Shown here in pieces: positions 39,524 through 48,358 of a stretch of DNA of 64,000 nucleotides. Numbering within the stretch: the stretch's first letter is position 1; each line of letters starts with the position of its first letter. A program made the position numbers and the translations under genes. Below the pieces are notes generated by a model that saw only the letters and a program-made list of their open reading frames with translations, was not told where the DNA came from and did no database searches. Origin of the DNA: DATCYZ01 sp036526195 (GTDB lineage: Bacteria; Pseudomonadota; Gammaproteobacteria; Burkholderiales; SG8-39); NCBI GenBank assembly GCA_036526195.1, contig DATCYZ010000033.1:62001-126000 (forward strand). Reading direction: 5' to 3'.

Positions 39524-40312
39524 ATGGAACCGGTGCTGGTCGTCGAGGCGCTCGCCGGCGGCATCGCGCGCCTGACGATGAACCGGCCGCAGGCGCACAA
39601 CGCGCTCAGCCCGGAGTTGTCGCAGGCGCTCGAGGCCGCCGTGGAAAAGCTTGCCGCGGACACGGGCGTGCGCGCGCTGGTGCTCACCGGCGCGGGCGAG
39701 GCCTTCTGCGCCGGCGGCGACATCAAGGCGATGCGCGAGATGGTCGAGGGCTCGCGCGCCGAACGCATGGCGCGCAGCACCCGCTTCGCCCGCCTGATGG
39801 CGGCGCTGCGCGCGCTGCCGGTGCCGGTGATCGCGCGCGTCAACGGCCCGGCGCACGGCGGCGGCGCCGGCCTGGTGGCGGTCGCCGACATCACGATTGC
39901 GTCCGAGCGCGCCGGCTTCGGCTTCACCGAGCCGCGCATCGGCATCGCCCCGGCCACCATCTCGCCCTACGTGCTCGAGCGCATCGGCGCCACCGCCGCG
40001 CGCCGGCTGTTCCTCACCGCGCAGCGCTTCGATGCCGCCGAGGGCCATCGCGTCGGGCTGTACGACCGCGTGGTGCCGGCGGAAGAACTCGACGCCGCGG
40101 TGGAGGCGGAACTCGACGCGATCCGCGCCTGCTCGCGCTCGGCGCTCACCGCCTGCAAGGCGCTGATCGCGGAGGTGCCGCGCCTGGGCGCCGAAGCCGC
40201 GCAGGCACACACCGCGAAGGTGCTCGCCGACCTGTGGGAATCGGACGACGCGCGCGAAGGCATCGCCGCCTTCGCCGCCAAGCGCAAGCCGCGCTGGGTC
40301 ACGGGCGCCTGA
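39524..40312 (+). CDS. Enoyl-CoA hydratase/isomerase family protein
   Basis: This is a 262-residue crotonase-fold enzyme. The oxyanion-hole segments are AFCAGGDIKAM and GPAHGGGAGLVAVADI. The active-site region reads EPRIGIAPATISPYVLERIG, the pattern of methylglutaconyl-CoA hydratase-like crotonases rather than classical enoyl-CoA hydratase. Flanked on both sides by CaiB-type CoA-transferases, it probably hydrates or hydrolyses the CoA ester they form. A specific leucine-pathway role is not supported, because no other liu gene is near. Confidence 0.88.
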   Translation: MEPVLVVEALAGGIARLTMNRPQAHNALSPELSQALEAAVEKLAADTGVRALVLTGAGEAFCAGGDIKAMREMVEGSRAERMARSTRFARLMAALRALPVPVIARVNGPAHGGGAGLVAVADITIASERAGFGFTEPRIGIAPATISPYVLERIGATAARRLFLTAQRFDAAEGHRVGLYDRVVPAEELDAAVEAELDAIRACSRSALTACKALIAEVPRLGAEAAQAHTAKVLADLWESDDAREGIAAFAAKRKPRWVTGA

Positions 40313-40314
40313 CC

Positions 40315-41547
40315 ATGCCCGGTCCCCTGCACGGCATTCGCGTCCTCGACCTGTCCCGGGTGCTGGCCGGCCCGTTCTGCGTGCAGACCCTCGGCGACCT
40401 CGGCGCCGACGCGATCAAGGTCGAGCGCCCCGGCGTCGGCGACGATTCGCGCCACTGGGGCCCACCCTGGCTGAAGGACGCCGAAGGCCGCGACACCCGC
40501 GAGTCGGCGTACTACCTTTCGGCGAACCGCAACAAGCGTTCGGTGGCGATCGACGTCTCGGTGCCCGAGGGCCAGGCGCTGATCCGCGGGCTCGCCGCGC
40601 AGGCGGATGTCTACATCGAGAACTACAAGGTCGGCGGGCTGGCGAAGTTCGGCCTCGATGCCGCGTCGATCCGCGCGCTCAACCCGCGCATCATCGCCTG
40701 CTCGATCACCGGTTTCGGGCAGGACGGCCCGAACGCAGAGCGGCCGGGCTACGACTACCTGTTCCAGGGGCTCGGAGGGCTGATGAGCGTGACCGGCGAG
40801 CGCGACGACCGCCCCGGCGGCGGTCCGCAGCGCGTCGGCATCCCGCTGGTGGACATGTTCACCGGCATGTATGCCACGGTCGCCATCCTTGCCGCCCTGC
40901 ACCATCGCGACCTCACCGGCGAGGGCCAGGCCCTCGACATTTCGCTGTTCGATGCGGTGCTGGCGATCAGCTCCGGACAGCTGTCGCATTACTGGTGCAG
41001 CGGCGTGGCGCCGCGGCGCACCGGCAATGCCTCCTACGCGATCGCCCCCTACGGGCTCTTCCCGAGTTCGGACGGCCAGATGATCGTGGCGAGCGCAAAC
41101 CAGTCGCAGTTCACCGCGCTGTGCAAGGCCATCGGCAGGCCCGAGTGGGCGAGCGATGCGCGCTTCAGGGACAACGCGGCGCGCATGCAGAACTACGAGG
41201 CGATGCATGCGGCGCTTTCGGAGGTGTTCCGCACCAGGACGCGGCTGGAGTGGGAGGCGATCCTGCTCGAGGCCGGCGTGCCAGCCGGGCCGATCAACGA
41301 TTACGGGCAGGCGCTCGCCCATCCACAGGCGGCGCACCGTGGCAGCAAGGTCGAACTCGAGCACCCGGCCGGGGTGCGTGCGCCGGGCGCCGCGAGCCCG
41401 CTGCGCTTCTCGGCAACGCCGGTGGAGTACCGCCGTGCCCCGCCGCTCCTCGGGCAGCACACGCGCGAGGTGCTGGTGGAACAGCTGGCCTTGTCCGAGG
41501 CGGAGATCGCGCGGCTTGCCGCGGCAGGCGTGATCGCCTGCACTTAG
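40315..41547 (+). CDS. CaiB/BaiF family (class III) CoA-transferase
   Basis: This is a 410-residue paralogue of the first CoA-transferase in the operon. It begins IRVLDLSRVLAGPFCVQTLG, has the catalytic aspartate in IPLVDMFTGMYATVA, and ends in LGQHTREVL. ATG 40315 lies 2 bp after the hydratase stop; the frame is open upstream only within the hydratase gene. Two tandem hairpins follow its stop. The two paralogues may use different acyl donors or act at two steps of the same pathway. Confidence 0.92.
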   Translation: MPGPLHGIRVLDLSRVLAGPFCVQTLGDLGADAIKVERPGVGDDSRHWGPPWLKDAEGRDTRESAYYLSANRNKRSVAIDVSVPEGQALIRGLAAQADVYIENYKVGGLAKFGLDAASIRALNPRIIACSITGFGQDGPNAERPGYDYLFQGLGGLMSVTGERDDRPGGGPQRVGIPLVDMFTGMYATVAILAALHHRDLTGEGQALDISLFDAVLAISSGQLSHYWCSGVAPRRTGNASYAIAPYGLFPSSDGQMIVASANQSQFTALCKAIGRPEWASDARFRDNAARMQNYEAMHAALSEVFRTRTRLEWEAILLEAGVPAGPINDYGQALAHPQAAHRGSKVELEHPAGVRAPGAASPLRFSATPVEYRRAPPLLGQHTREVLVEQLALSEAEIARLAAAGVIACT

Positions 41548-41548
41548 G

Positions 41549-41595
41549 CCCCCCGCGAAACCGACCGGGGGGTGCACGAGGGGGCGAAGCCCCCT
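41549..41595. terminator. Two tandem hairpins between convergent operons
   Basis: First stem CCCCCCG/CGGGGGG (41549-41572), then AGGGGGC/GCCCCCT with a GAA loop (41579-41595) followed by TGTT on the plus strand. They separate the CaiB operon from the convergent dctPQM operon and could terminate both. Confidence 0.7.
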
Positions 41596-41606
41596 TGTTC
41601 CGGGTG

Positions 41607-42923
41607 TTAGCCCGCGCCCATCATCCTGTTCGGCAGCCAGAGCGCGATCTCGGGGAAGAAGCTGAGCAGCGCCATGGCGACGAACATCAGCAGCACGAAG
41701 GGCAGCGAGCCTTTCAGCACGGTGGTGAGCGGCACCTCCGGCGCCACGCCCTTCAGCACGTAGAGGTTCAGGCCCACCGGCGGGGTGATGAGCCCCACCT
41801 CCATGTTGATGGTGAGCATCACCGCGAACCAGATCAGGTCGAACTCGTTCGCCTCGAGCACCGGGGTAAGGATCGGCATCACCATCAGGATCACGGCCAC
41901 CGGCGGCAGGAAACACCCCGCGAGCAGCAGGAAGGCGTTGATCGCCAGCATCAGCACCCAGCGGTTCAGGCCGAGGTCGACCAGCGCCTGCGCCGCGGTC
42001 TGGGTCACGTAGAGCAGGCTCATCATGTACGAGAACACCGCCGCCGCGCCGATGATCATCAGGATCATGGTCGACTCGCGCACCGTCTCGCGGAAGATGC
42101 GCCACTGGTCGTCGAGCGTCCACGCGCGGTAGATGCCGACCACCAGCATCAGCGCGAGCACCGCGGCGATCGCGGCGACCTCCGAGGGCGTGGCAAGCCC
42201 GCCGTACATCGCGTAGCCGATGGCGAAGACGATGGCGATGAAGGGCGAGACGCGGCCCAGCCCCTCCATCTTCTCCTTCATGGTGTAGCTGGGGATGTCG
42301 TCCGCCGTCAGGCCGCGGCGCGAGATCACGGTGGCGAGCCAGGCATAGGCCGAGAACAGCAGCACCAGCAGGATGCCGGGCACCACGCCGGCGAGGAACA
42401 GGCGGCCGATCGAGGTCTCGGTGGCGATCCCGTAGAGGATCATGGTGATCGAGGGCGGGATCAGGATGCCGAGCGTGCCGCCGGCGCAGATCGAGCCGGT
42501 GGCGAGCGCGGCCGGCACGCCCCGGCGCAGCATCTCGGGCACGCCCGCCTTGCCGATGGCCGCAGCCGTGGCCGGGCTCGAGCCGCAGATGGCGGAGAAC
42601 ACGCCGCAGGCGAGGATGTTGGCGATCACCAGGCCCCCGGGCATGCGGTCGAGCCAGCGGTGCAGCGATTCGTAGATGTCGCGCCCCGCGGCGGAGGAAC
42701 CGATCGCGGTGCCGAGCAGGATAAAGAGCGGGATCGTCAGCAGGGCGAACGAGGCCAGCTCGTCCATCATCAGGATCGGCACGTTGGCGAGGCTGTCCAG
42801 GCCCTCGAAGGTGGCGAGGAAACCCACCGCCACCACCGTCAGGCCCCAAGCGATCGGCAGCCCGGAGAACAGCACCAGCAGCGTGACCACGACGATCAGC
42901 AGGCCGATCTGCAGTTCGTTCAT
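41607..42923 (-). CDS. dctM: TRAP transporter large permease subunit (DctM)
   Basis: This 438-residue inner-membrane protein has about twelve helices and is the ion-coupled translocation subunit of a tripartite TRAP transporter for C4 acids or other carboxylates. Typical DctM segments are FALLTIPLFILLGTAIG, GVFSAICGSSPATAAAIG, GGTLGILIPPSITMILYG and NMEVGLITPPVGLNLYVLKG. It overlaps the DctQ gene by 4 bp and is the last gene of a dctP-dctQ-dctM operon. Confidence 0.93.
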   Translation of the reverse strand: MNELQIGLLIVVVTLLVLFSGLPIAWGLTVVAVGFLATFEGLDSLANVPILMMDELASFALLTIPLFILLGTAIGSSAAGRDIYESLHRWLDRMPGGLVIANILACGVFSAICGSSPATAAAIGKAGVPEMLRRGVPAALATGSICAGGTLGILIPPSITMILYGIATETSIGRLFLAGVVPGILLVLLFSAYAWLATVISRRGLTADDIPSYTMKEKMEGLGRVSPFIAIVFAIGYAMYGGLATPSEVAAIAAVLALMLVVGIYRAWTLDDQWRIFRETVRESTMILMIIGAAAVFSYMMSLLYVTQTAAQALVDLGLNRWVLMLAINAFLLLAGCFLPPVAVILMVMPILTPVLEANEFDLIWFAVMLTINMEVGLITPPVGLNLYVLKGVAPEVPLTTVLKGSLPFVLLMFVAMALLSFFPEIALWLPNRMMGAG

Positions 42924-43444
42924 GGCGCGCTCCCCGCGGGCTGCGAGGCATCAGAGGGCGGCGCGGGTTCCGGCAGGCGCAGCCGCAGGATTTCGGCGAC
43001 ATACTGCAGCGCGGTCAGGCCAAGGCCGACCGGCATGGTGAGGAACAGCGGCCACTTGAGCGGCGCCCAGGTGCTTTCAGTGCGATCGCCCCGCTCGTAG
43101 GCGTCCAGCGTGAGCAGGCCGCCGACCACCGCGAGGTACAGGCAGACCAGCAGGCCGGCCACGGCCACCGCGATCGTCAGCACGCGCGCGCCGCGCGGCG
43201 GCAGGTAGTGCGCCAGCAGGTCGACCGACACGTGCCCGTTGGTGCGCAGGCAGTAGGGCGAAGCCAGGAACAGCGAGGCCACCATCATGTAGACCGAGAA
43301 CTCGATCTCCCACCAGGTGGACGCGCCCATGGCGCGGTAGATCACGTTCCAGCAGATCACCAGCGCGGCGAGCGCGAGCATCACCGAGGCGACCACGGCG
43401 CAGGCCGTCGACAGGCGATCCACGAAGTTGACGAAACGCTGCAC
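42920..43444 (-). CDS. dctQ: TRAP transporter small permease subunit (DctQ)
   Basis: This 174-residue membrane protein has four hydrophobic helices. The DctQ hallmarks are the N-terminal helix ACAVVASVMLALAALVICWN, the following WWEIEFSVYMMVASLFLA, and the NGHVSVDLLAHYLP loop. It uses a GTG start and its stop overlaps the DctM ATG. The 61-bp gap to DctP holds a strong hairpin. Confidence 0.9.
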   Translation of the reverse strand: MQRFVNFVDRLSTACAVVASVMLALAALVICWNVIYRAMGASTWWEIEFSVYMMVASLFLASPYCLRTNGHVSVDLLAHYLPPRGARVLTIAVAVAGLLVCLYLAVVGGLLTLDAYERGDRTESTWAPLKWPLFLTMPVGLGLTALQYVAEILRLRLPEPAPPSDASQPAGSAP

Positions 43445-43463
43445 GGCTGTTCCCCCACATGAA

Positions 43464-43485
43464 ACGGGCCGGTTGCCCGGCCCGT
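43464..43485 (-). terminator. Hairpin between dctP and dctQ (attenuator-like)
   Basis: ACGGGCCGG and CCGGCCCGT form a 9-bp stem with a 4-base loop, followed on the minus strand by TTTCATG. It sits just behind the binding-protein gene, where partial termination or 3' protection would give more DctP than DctQM. Confidence 0.65.
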
Positions 43486-43505
43486 CGTACGACCGAACGC
43501 GGTGC

Positions 43506-44495
43506 TTACTTCACCGCAAGCAGCGCGTCGAGCAGGTCCTTCGCTTCCGGCGACTTGGAGGCGAAGTCCTTGTAGGAGGTCTCCTTGGCGAGGGCGACCC
43601 ACTCCTTGAACTCGGCCTCGGTCATCTCGTGCACCTTGGCGCCGGCCTTCTTGTAGGCCTCTTCCATCTTGTCCACGGCGTCCTTCTGCAGGCCGAGGAA
43701 GAAGGCGTCCGACTTGGCGGCCGCGGCCTCGAAGATCTTCTGCTGCGCGGGGGTGAGCTTGTCCCAGTGCTGCTTGGACATCACCAGCGGCTGCAGCAGC
43801 ATCCACAGCGAGTACTTGCTCGGCGTGGTGGCGAACTTCGTCTGCTCGTACAGGCGCATGCTGACGAAGGTCTCGGCCGAGGTCAACGTGCCGCTCAGCA
43901 CGCCGGACTGCAGTGAGGGATAGATCTCGGTCGAGGGCATGCTCACCACCGAGGCGCCGGCGGCCTTCAGCATCACCTCGAAGGTCGGGTCGGCGGCGCG
44001 CAGCTTCAGCCCGGCGACGCTCTTCGGCCCGGTGATCTCGCGGTCCTTGGTCGCGAACGCGCCCGGGGTCCACCACCAGGTGATGATGCGGATGCCGTTC
44101 TTCGCGGCGAGTTCGTTCAGCTTGGTCTGGAACGGCGTGCCGCGCAGCTTCATGGCGAAGTCCAGCGTCGGCACCGTGCCCGGCAGGATGATGGCGGAGA
44201 ACTCCTGCGCCTTGCCCACGGCGTAGGACATCGGGAACACCGCCATCTCGAGCGTGCCGTTTTGCAGCGCATCGAGCTGCGCCACTGGCTTGATGCCGAG
44301 CGACTGTGCCGGGTAAATGCGGAACTTCAGGTTCTTGTCGGCCTTGTTCACCTCCGACACGAACAGCCGTGCGGCGCGGTCGCGACCGTCGACGTTGGCC
44401 TTCCACTGGTGCGAGATCTTGATTTCCTGGGCGACGGCGGGTGCCGCCAGCAGCGCGGCGCAGCACGCCGCAACGAGTGTCGTTGTGAGCTTCAT
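43506..44495 (-). CDS. dctP: TRAP transporter substrate-binding protein (DctP)
   Basis: This 329-residue periplasmic protein has a Sec signal (LVAACCAALLAAPAVAQ). The fold shows IKISHQWKANVDGRDRAARL, the helix-rich first lobe with LDALQNGTLEMAVFP, and the ligand-binding core GLKLRAADPTFEVMLKAAGA with the conserved arginine, followed by MPSTEIYPSLQSGVLSG. It is the first gene of the operon and has a strong ribosome-binding site (AAGGAGG). The ligand is unknown, but the neighbouring CoA-transferase and enoyl-CoA hydratase genes point to an organic acid. Confidence 0.93.
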   Translation of the reverse strand: MKLTTTLVAACCAALLAAPAVAQEIKISHQWKANVDGRDRAARLFVSEVNKADKNLKFRIYPAQSLGIKPVAQLDALQNGTLEMAVFPMSYAVGKAQEFSAIILPGTVPTLDFAMKLRGTPFQTKLNELAAKNGIRIITWWWTPGAFATKDREITGPKSVAGLKLRAADPTFEVMLKAAGASVVSMPSTEIYPSLQSGVLSGTLTSAETFVSMRLYEQTKFATTPSKYSLWMLLQPLVMSKQHWDKLTPAQQKIFEAAAAKSDAFFLGLQKDAVDKMEEAYKKAGAKVHEMTEAEFKEWVALAKETSYKDFASKSPEAKDLLDALLAVK

Positions 44496-44561
44496 GGCTT
44501 CCTCCTTGTATGACGATGAACGGGCCGCAAGTCGCCCTGTCCCGCATGGGGACCCTGACCG

Positions 44562-44590
44562 ACCTTAGGAGGGGCGTCCGGCCCTGTCAA
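44562..44590 (-). promoter_or_regulatory. sigma-70 promoter of the dctPQM operon
   Basis: On the minus strand TTGACA (44585-44590) and TAAGGT (44562-44567) are separated by 17 bp. Start of transcription would be near 44555, about 60 bases before the dctP ATG at 44495. Confidence 0.65.
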
Positions 44591-44596
44591 GCGAGC

Positions 44597-44643
44597 CGGA
44601 CCGGCCGGTCCGCCCGCGAGGGCGGCGCCTGGAGCGCCGCCCT
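44597..44643 (-). terminator. Palindrome and hairpin behind the Bug-type gene
   Basis: A 10-bp stem AGGGCGGCGC/GCGCCGCCCT with a 5-base loop (44619-44643) follows the Bug gene on the minus strand, and a 16-bp perfect palindrome CGGACCGGCCGGTCCG (44597-44612) lies next to the dctPQM promoter. There is no T-run, so termination is likely but not certain; the palindrome could also be an operator. Confidence 0.5.
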
Positions 44644-44660
44644 GCGGATGATGCAAGTGC

Positions 44661-45653
44661 TCAGTTGTCGACCTTCGCGCCGGCGTCCTTCACCACCTTC
44701 GCCCACTTCGCGATTTCCGTCTTGATCAGCGCGCCGAACTCCGCAGGCGGCATGCCGCCGGCATCCGCGCCCTGCGAGGCCCAGATCGCCTTCATGTCGG
44801 GCAGCGCCATGGCGGCGACCACGTCCTTGTACATGCGGTCCTTGATCGCCTGCGGCGTGCCCTTGATCGCCCACAGGCCGTACCAGGTGCGCACTTCGTA
44901 GCCCGGCAGGCCGGCTTCGGCCATCGTCGGCACGTTCGGCAGCACCGGGTTGCGCACCACGCTGGTGATGGCGAGCGGGATCAGCTTGCCCGCCTTGATC
45001 TGCGCCGACGAAGTGCCCATGCCGTCGAAGGCGAGGTCCACCTGGCCGGCAAGCAGGTCGACCATCAGCGGACCGGCGCCGCGGTACGGGATATGCACCA
45101 TGAAGGTGCCCGTCATGGTCTTGAACAGCTCGACCGAAAGGTGGTGGGTGGTGCCGCTGCCCGCCGAGCCGTAATTGAGCTTGCCCGGATTCGCCTTGGC
45201 GTAGGCGATCAGGTCCTTGAGCGACTTCAGCGCGGCGGCGTGCTTCGGGTGCACCACGACGACGTTCGGCACGAAGGCGGCGACGGTGATCGGCTCGAAA
45301 TCGCGCTCGAGCCGGTAGGGCAGCTTGGTGTACAGGCTCTCGGCGATGGTGTGGTGCACCGCGCCCATGAACCAGTTGTAGCCGTCGGGGGCGCGCTTGG
45401 CGGCATTGGCCGCGCCCACGGTGCCACCGGCGCCGCCCTGGTTCTCGATAAGCACCTGCGCGCCGAGCGTCGCCGAGAGCTTGGCGGCCAGCGGTCGGGC
45501 GAAGGTGTCGGTGCCGCCACCGGCGGGGAACGGGTTCAGGATGACGATGGCCTTGGTGGGCCAGTTCTGCGCGTGTGCGGCAAACGGGACGGCGACGGCA
45601 AGCGCACAGGCGGCCAGCGTCGCGCGCAGCGCGGGGGTCATGCGGGTGTTCAT
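44661..45653 (-). CDS. Bug/TctC family tripartite tricarboxylate-type binding protein
   Basis: This 330-residue periplasmic protein has a signal peptide (LAACALAVAVPFAAHAQ) and the Bug fold: NWPTKAIVILNPFPAGGGTD, ENQGGAGGTVGAANAAKRAP, and LNYGSAGSGTTHHLSVELF. Bug proteins bind carboxylates and amino-acid-like ligands with no net charge preference that can be read here. No tctA/tctB partner is near, as is common in betaproteobacteria. ATG 45653 follows AGGAGA. It is the last gene of the long minus-strand operon beginning at 50568. Confidence 0.92.
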   Translation of the reverse strand: MNTRMTPALRATLAACALAVAVPFAAHAQNWPTKAIVILNPFPAGGGTDTFARPLAAKLSATLGAQVLIENQGGAGGTVGAANAAKRAPDGYNWFMGAVHHTIAESLYTKLPYRLERDFEPITVAAFVPNVVVVHPKHAAALKSLKDLIAYAKANPGKLNYGSAGSGTTHHLSVELFKTMTGTFMVHIPYRGAGPLMVDLLAGQVDLAFDGMGTSSAQIKAGKLIPLAITSVVRNPVLPNVPTMAEAGLPGYEVRTWYGLWAIKGTPQAIKDRMYKDVVAAMALPDMKAIWASQGADAGGMPPAEFGALIKTEIAKWAKVVKDAGAKVDN

Positions 45654-45706
45654 GAAGTCTCCTCTGGGGGGGGTTCGATCGGGGTGATGCTTCTGGGGAC
45701 GTCCTC

Positions 45707-46489
45707 TCAGCGTCCCCGGAATTCGGGCTTGCGCTTGGCAAGGAAGGCGGCCACGCCTTCGCGGTAATCCTCGGTGTCGAAGCAGGCGTAGCTTTCGTCG
45801 TTCTCGCCGGCTTCGAGCGGCCGCGGCTCGGCGAGCCGGCGGGCGAATTTCTTGTGCCAGCGCGCCACCAGCGGCGCACCCTCGGCAATGCGCTGGGCCA
45901 TGGCGCCGGCCTCCTCGGCGAGCTTCGCATCCGGCACCACGCGGTTCACCAAGCGCTTCTCGTAGGCTTCGCGGGCATCCCAGATGCGGCCCTCGAGCAG
46001 GATCTCGAGCGCGGTGGAGCGACCCACCACGTCGATCAGGCCCTGCATCTCGGCGTAGGCCACCACCAGGCCGAGCTTCTTGATCGGCACGCCGAAGCGT
46101 GCCGACTCGCCGCAGATGCGCAGGTCGCACTGCGAAGCGACCTCCAGCCCGCCGCCGACACAGGCGCCATGGATCATGGCGACGGTCGGGTGCCGGCAGC
46201 CGGCGATGGCGTGCATGGTGCCGGCGATGTCCTCGCCGTACTGCTTCGCCTGGGCGGTGCTTGCGCGCTCGTTGTGGAACTCGCTGATGTCGGCCCCTGC
46301 GCCGAAGGCCTTCTCGCCTGCGCCGCGCAGCACGATGCAGCGCACGGCATCATCGGCGTCCAGGCCGCGCATCGCCTCGCCGAGCGCCATCCACATGGGC
46401 TTCGACAGCGCGTTCAGCTTCGCGGGGTTGTTCAGCACGACGGTGGCGACCGCGCCGTCGCGCGTGACGAGAATCGGGGCTTCGCTCAT
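45707..46489 (-). CDS. Enoyl-CoA hydratase/isomerase family protein
   Basis: This is a 260-residue crotonase. Oxyanion-hole motifs AFGAGADISEF and HGACVGGGLEVASQCDLR are clear, and the helix FGVPIKKLGLVVAYAEMQGL replaces the usual GGTQRL region, so the reaction may not be classical hydration. Both neighbours, the Bug gene and the TRAP large permease, are on the same strand within 54 bp and 34 bp. It probably acts on the CoA ester of the acid imported by this locus. Confidence 0.88.
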   Translation of the reverse strand: MSEAPILVTRDGAVATVVLNNPAKLNALSKPMWMALGEAMRGLDADDAVRCIVLRGAGEKAFGAGADISEFHNERASTAQAKQYGEDIAGTMHAIAGCRHPTVAMIHGACVGGGLEVASQCDLRICGESARFGVPIKKLGLVVAYAEMQGLIDVVGRSTALEILLEGRIWDAREAYEKRLVNRVVPDAKLAEEAGAMAQRIAEGAPLVARWHKKFARRLAEPRPLEAGENDESYACFDTEDYREGVAAFLAKRKPEFRGR

Positions 46490-46523
46490 CCGGGGCTCGC
46501 TCGGTGGGTGCGGCGTCGGCAGC

Positions 46524-47810
46524 TTACTTCGCGTACAGCGCGTGCACCAGCGTCATCGGCACCGCCGGCACGTAGGTGCACAGCAGCAGCACCGCCACCA
46601 GCACGCCGATGAAGTACACGTTGGTCCGGGTCACCGCCCACATGTCCTCCTTGGCGATGGTGCAGGCGGTGGCGAGCACGCTCGCCACCGGCGGGGTCTG
46701 CTGGCCGATGCCGAGGTTGATGGTGACGACCAGGCCGAAGTGCACCGGGTCGATGCCGACGGCGTTCACCAGCGGCATCACCACCGGCACGGTGAGGATG
46801 ATCGCCGCCGCGGAGTGCAGGAACAGGCCGAGGGCGAAGAACAGCACGTTCAGGATCGCCAGCACCACCCACTTGTTGTTGGTGAAGCCGATGATCGCGC
46901 CGGCCAGCTTCTGCGGCACCTGCTGCTCGGTGAGGTAGACCCCGAGCAGGGCGGAGGCGGCCACCAGCATCATCACCACCGCGGTCTGCACGCCGCCCTC
47001 GATGATCGCCTCGCGCAAATGCGCCCAGTCGAGCTCGCGGTACACGCCGATGCCGATGAAGAGGGCCGCCACCACGGCGAGCGCCGCGCCCTCGGTGGCC
47101 GTGACCACGCCGCCGAAGATGCCGCCAAGGATGATGATCGGCAGGAACAGCGCCCAGAAGGCCTCGCGGAAGGTGCGCCGCACGCGCACCCACTGGAACG
47201 ATTCCTCGACAGGATAGTTGTAGCGCACCGCGAACCAGTAGGCCATGCCCATCAGGCCAAGCCCGCCGAGGATGCCCGGGACGATGCCGGCGACGAACAG
47301 CTGCACCACTGACGTATCCGCCATCACGGCGTACAGGATCATGGGAATCGACGGCGGGATGATGACCGCGAGCGTTGCCGAGGAGGACATCACCGCGGCG
47401 GCGAAGGTGCCGGGATAGCCGCGCTTTTTCATCGCCGGAATCAGCACCGAGCCGAGCGCCGCGACATCGGCCACCGCCGAGCCGGAGATCTCGGCGAAGA
47501 AGAGGGATGTTCCGATCGAGACCATCGCCAGGCCGCCGCGCACGAACCCGAGCAGCGCCGAGGCAAGCGCAATCAGCCGCCGCGAGATGCCGGAGGCGTT
47601 CATGATCGCGCCGGCGAGGATGAACAGCGGAATCGCCAGCAACGGGAAATTGGTGGCACCGTTGTACATCACGATGGCCACGTTCGGCAGCGAGTCCAGG
47701 CCCTGCGCGGCCACCATCGCGATCACCGCGGCGATGCCGAGCGAGACCGCGATCGGCACATTGAGCAGCACGAGCGCGAGGACGCAGAGGAAGAGGAGGA
47801 GGATGGCCAT
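46524..47810 (-). CDS. dctM: TRAP transporter large permease subunit (DctM)
   Basis: This 428-residue polytopic protein is the second DctM of the window. Characteristic segments are FPLLAIPLFILAGAIMNASG, ISGSAVADVAALGSVLIPAM, SATLAVIIPPSIPMILYAVM and NLGIGQQTPPVASVLATACT. It is only distantly similar to the DctM at 41607-42923, so the two transporters are unlikely to be recent duplicates. It lies 5 bp after DctQ in the same operon. Confidence 0.93.
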   Translation of the reverse strand: MAILLLFLCVLALVLLNVPIAVSLGIAAVIAMVAAQGLDSLPNVAIVMYNGATNFPLLAIPLFILAGAIMNASGISRRLIALASALLGFVRGGLAMVSIGTSLFFAEISGSAVADVAALGSVLIPAMKKRGYPGTFAAAVMSSSATLAVIIPPSIPMILYAVMADTSVVQLFVAGIVPGILGGLGLMGMAYWFAVRYNYPVEESFQWVRVRRTFREAFWALFLPIIILGGIFGGVVTATEGAALAVVAALFIGIGVYRELDWAHLREAIIEGGVQTAVVMMLVAASALLGVYLTEQQVPQKLAGAIIGFTNNKWVVLAILNVLFFALGLFLHSAAAIILTVPVVMPLVNAVGIDPVHFGLVVTINLGIGQQTPPVASVLATACTIAKEDMWAVTRTNVYFIGVLVAVLLLCTYVPAVPMTLVHALYAK

Positions 47811-47815
47811 GGCGT

Positions 47816-48334
47816 CTAGTGCAGCTTCTCGGCGAGGCTGCTGGCCCCGGGGCCGCCCTCGCCGCGCGCCTCCGCGATCACCTGCGGCAGGATCATCAGC
47901 TCGGCGATGATGTAGAGCACCGCGCCGATCGGGATCACCGACTGGGTGAAGCGCACCGAGACCTCCGGCAGGCTGACCAGGTGATCGGTGGCGAGCACTT
48001 CCAGCACCGAGTACCCGACCCAGGCGAGCAGCGCGAAGAAGGCGATGGTGAGCGCCTCGGCCGCGATCACCGCGGCGACGCGCGCGCTGCGCGGCAGGCT
48101 GCGCACCAGGCCCGGGAAGCCGATGTGCGCGCGCTTCAGCGCCGCGAGCGCCGCGGCGTAATAGGTGAGCCAGGCGAGCAGCACCGAAGCGATCTCGTCA
48201 TACCAGACGAGCGCATGCCCCGCGGCGCGGAACACCACGCCGATGGTGACCTCCGCGAAGAGGACCACCATCAGCGCGATGACGAGCCATTCCATCGCGC
48301 GCTCGAAGAGCGCACGGAGCCGGACGAGGGTCAC
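47816..48334 (-). CDS. dctQ: TRAP transporter small permease subunit (DctQ)
   Basis: This 172-residue membrane protein has four helices, beginning with AMEWLVIALMVVLFAEVTIG, then VWYDEIASVLLAWLTYYAAA and the conserved AHIGFPGLV loop. It starts with GTG and lies 24 bp after the DctP gene. The short hydrophilic C-terminus carries no domain. Confidence 0.9.
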   Translation of the reverse strand: MTLVRLRALFERAMEWLVIALMVVLFAEVTIGVVFRAAGHALVWYDEIASVLLAWLTYYAAALAALKRAHIGFPGLVRSLPRSARVAAVIAAEALTIAFFALLAWVGYSVLEVLATDHLVSLPEVSVRFTQSVIPIGAVLYIIAELMILPQVIAEARGEGGPGASSLAEKLH

Positions 48335-48358
48335 GCGTCGACGCTGCCGCCGGGGCGC

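Noticed and set aside
39524..40312. Assigning liuC (leucine degradation) to this crotonase
   Set aside because: The active-site pattern is similar, but none of liuA, liuB, liuD or liuE is adjacent and the flanking CaiB genes point to another pathway.
40995..43100. Plus-strand open frame of about 700 codons across the second CaiB and dctM
   Set aside because: It crosses two well-supported genes and two hairpins, and its His/Gln/Arg/Asp-rich composition is that of a shadow frame.
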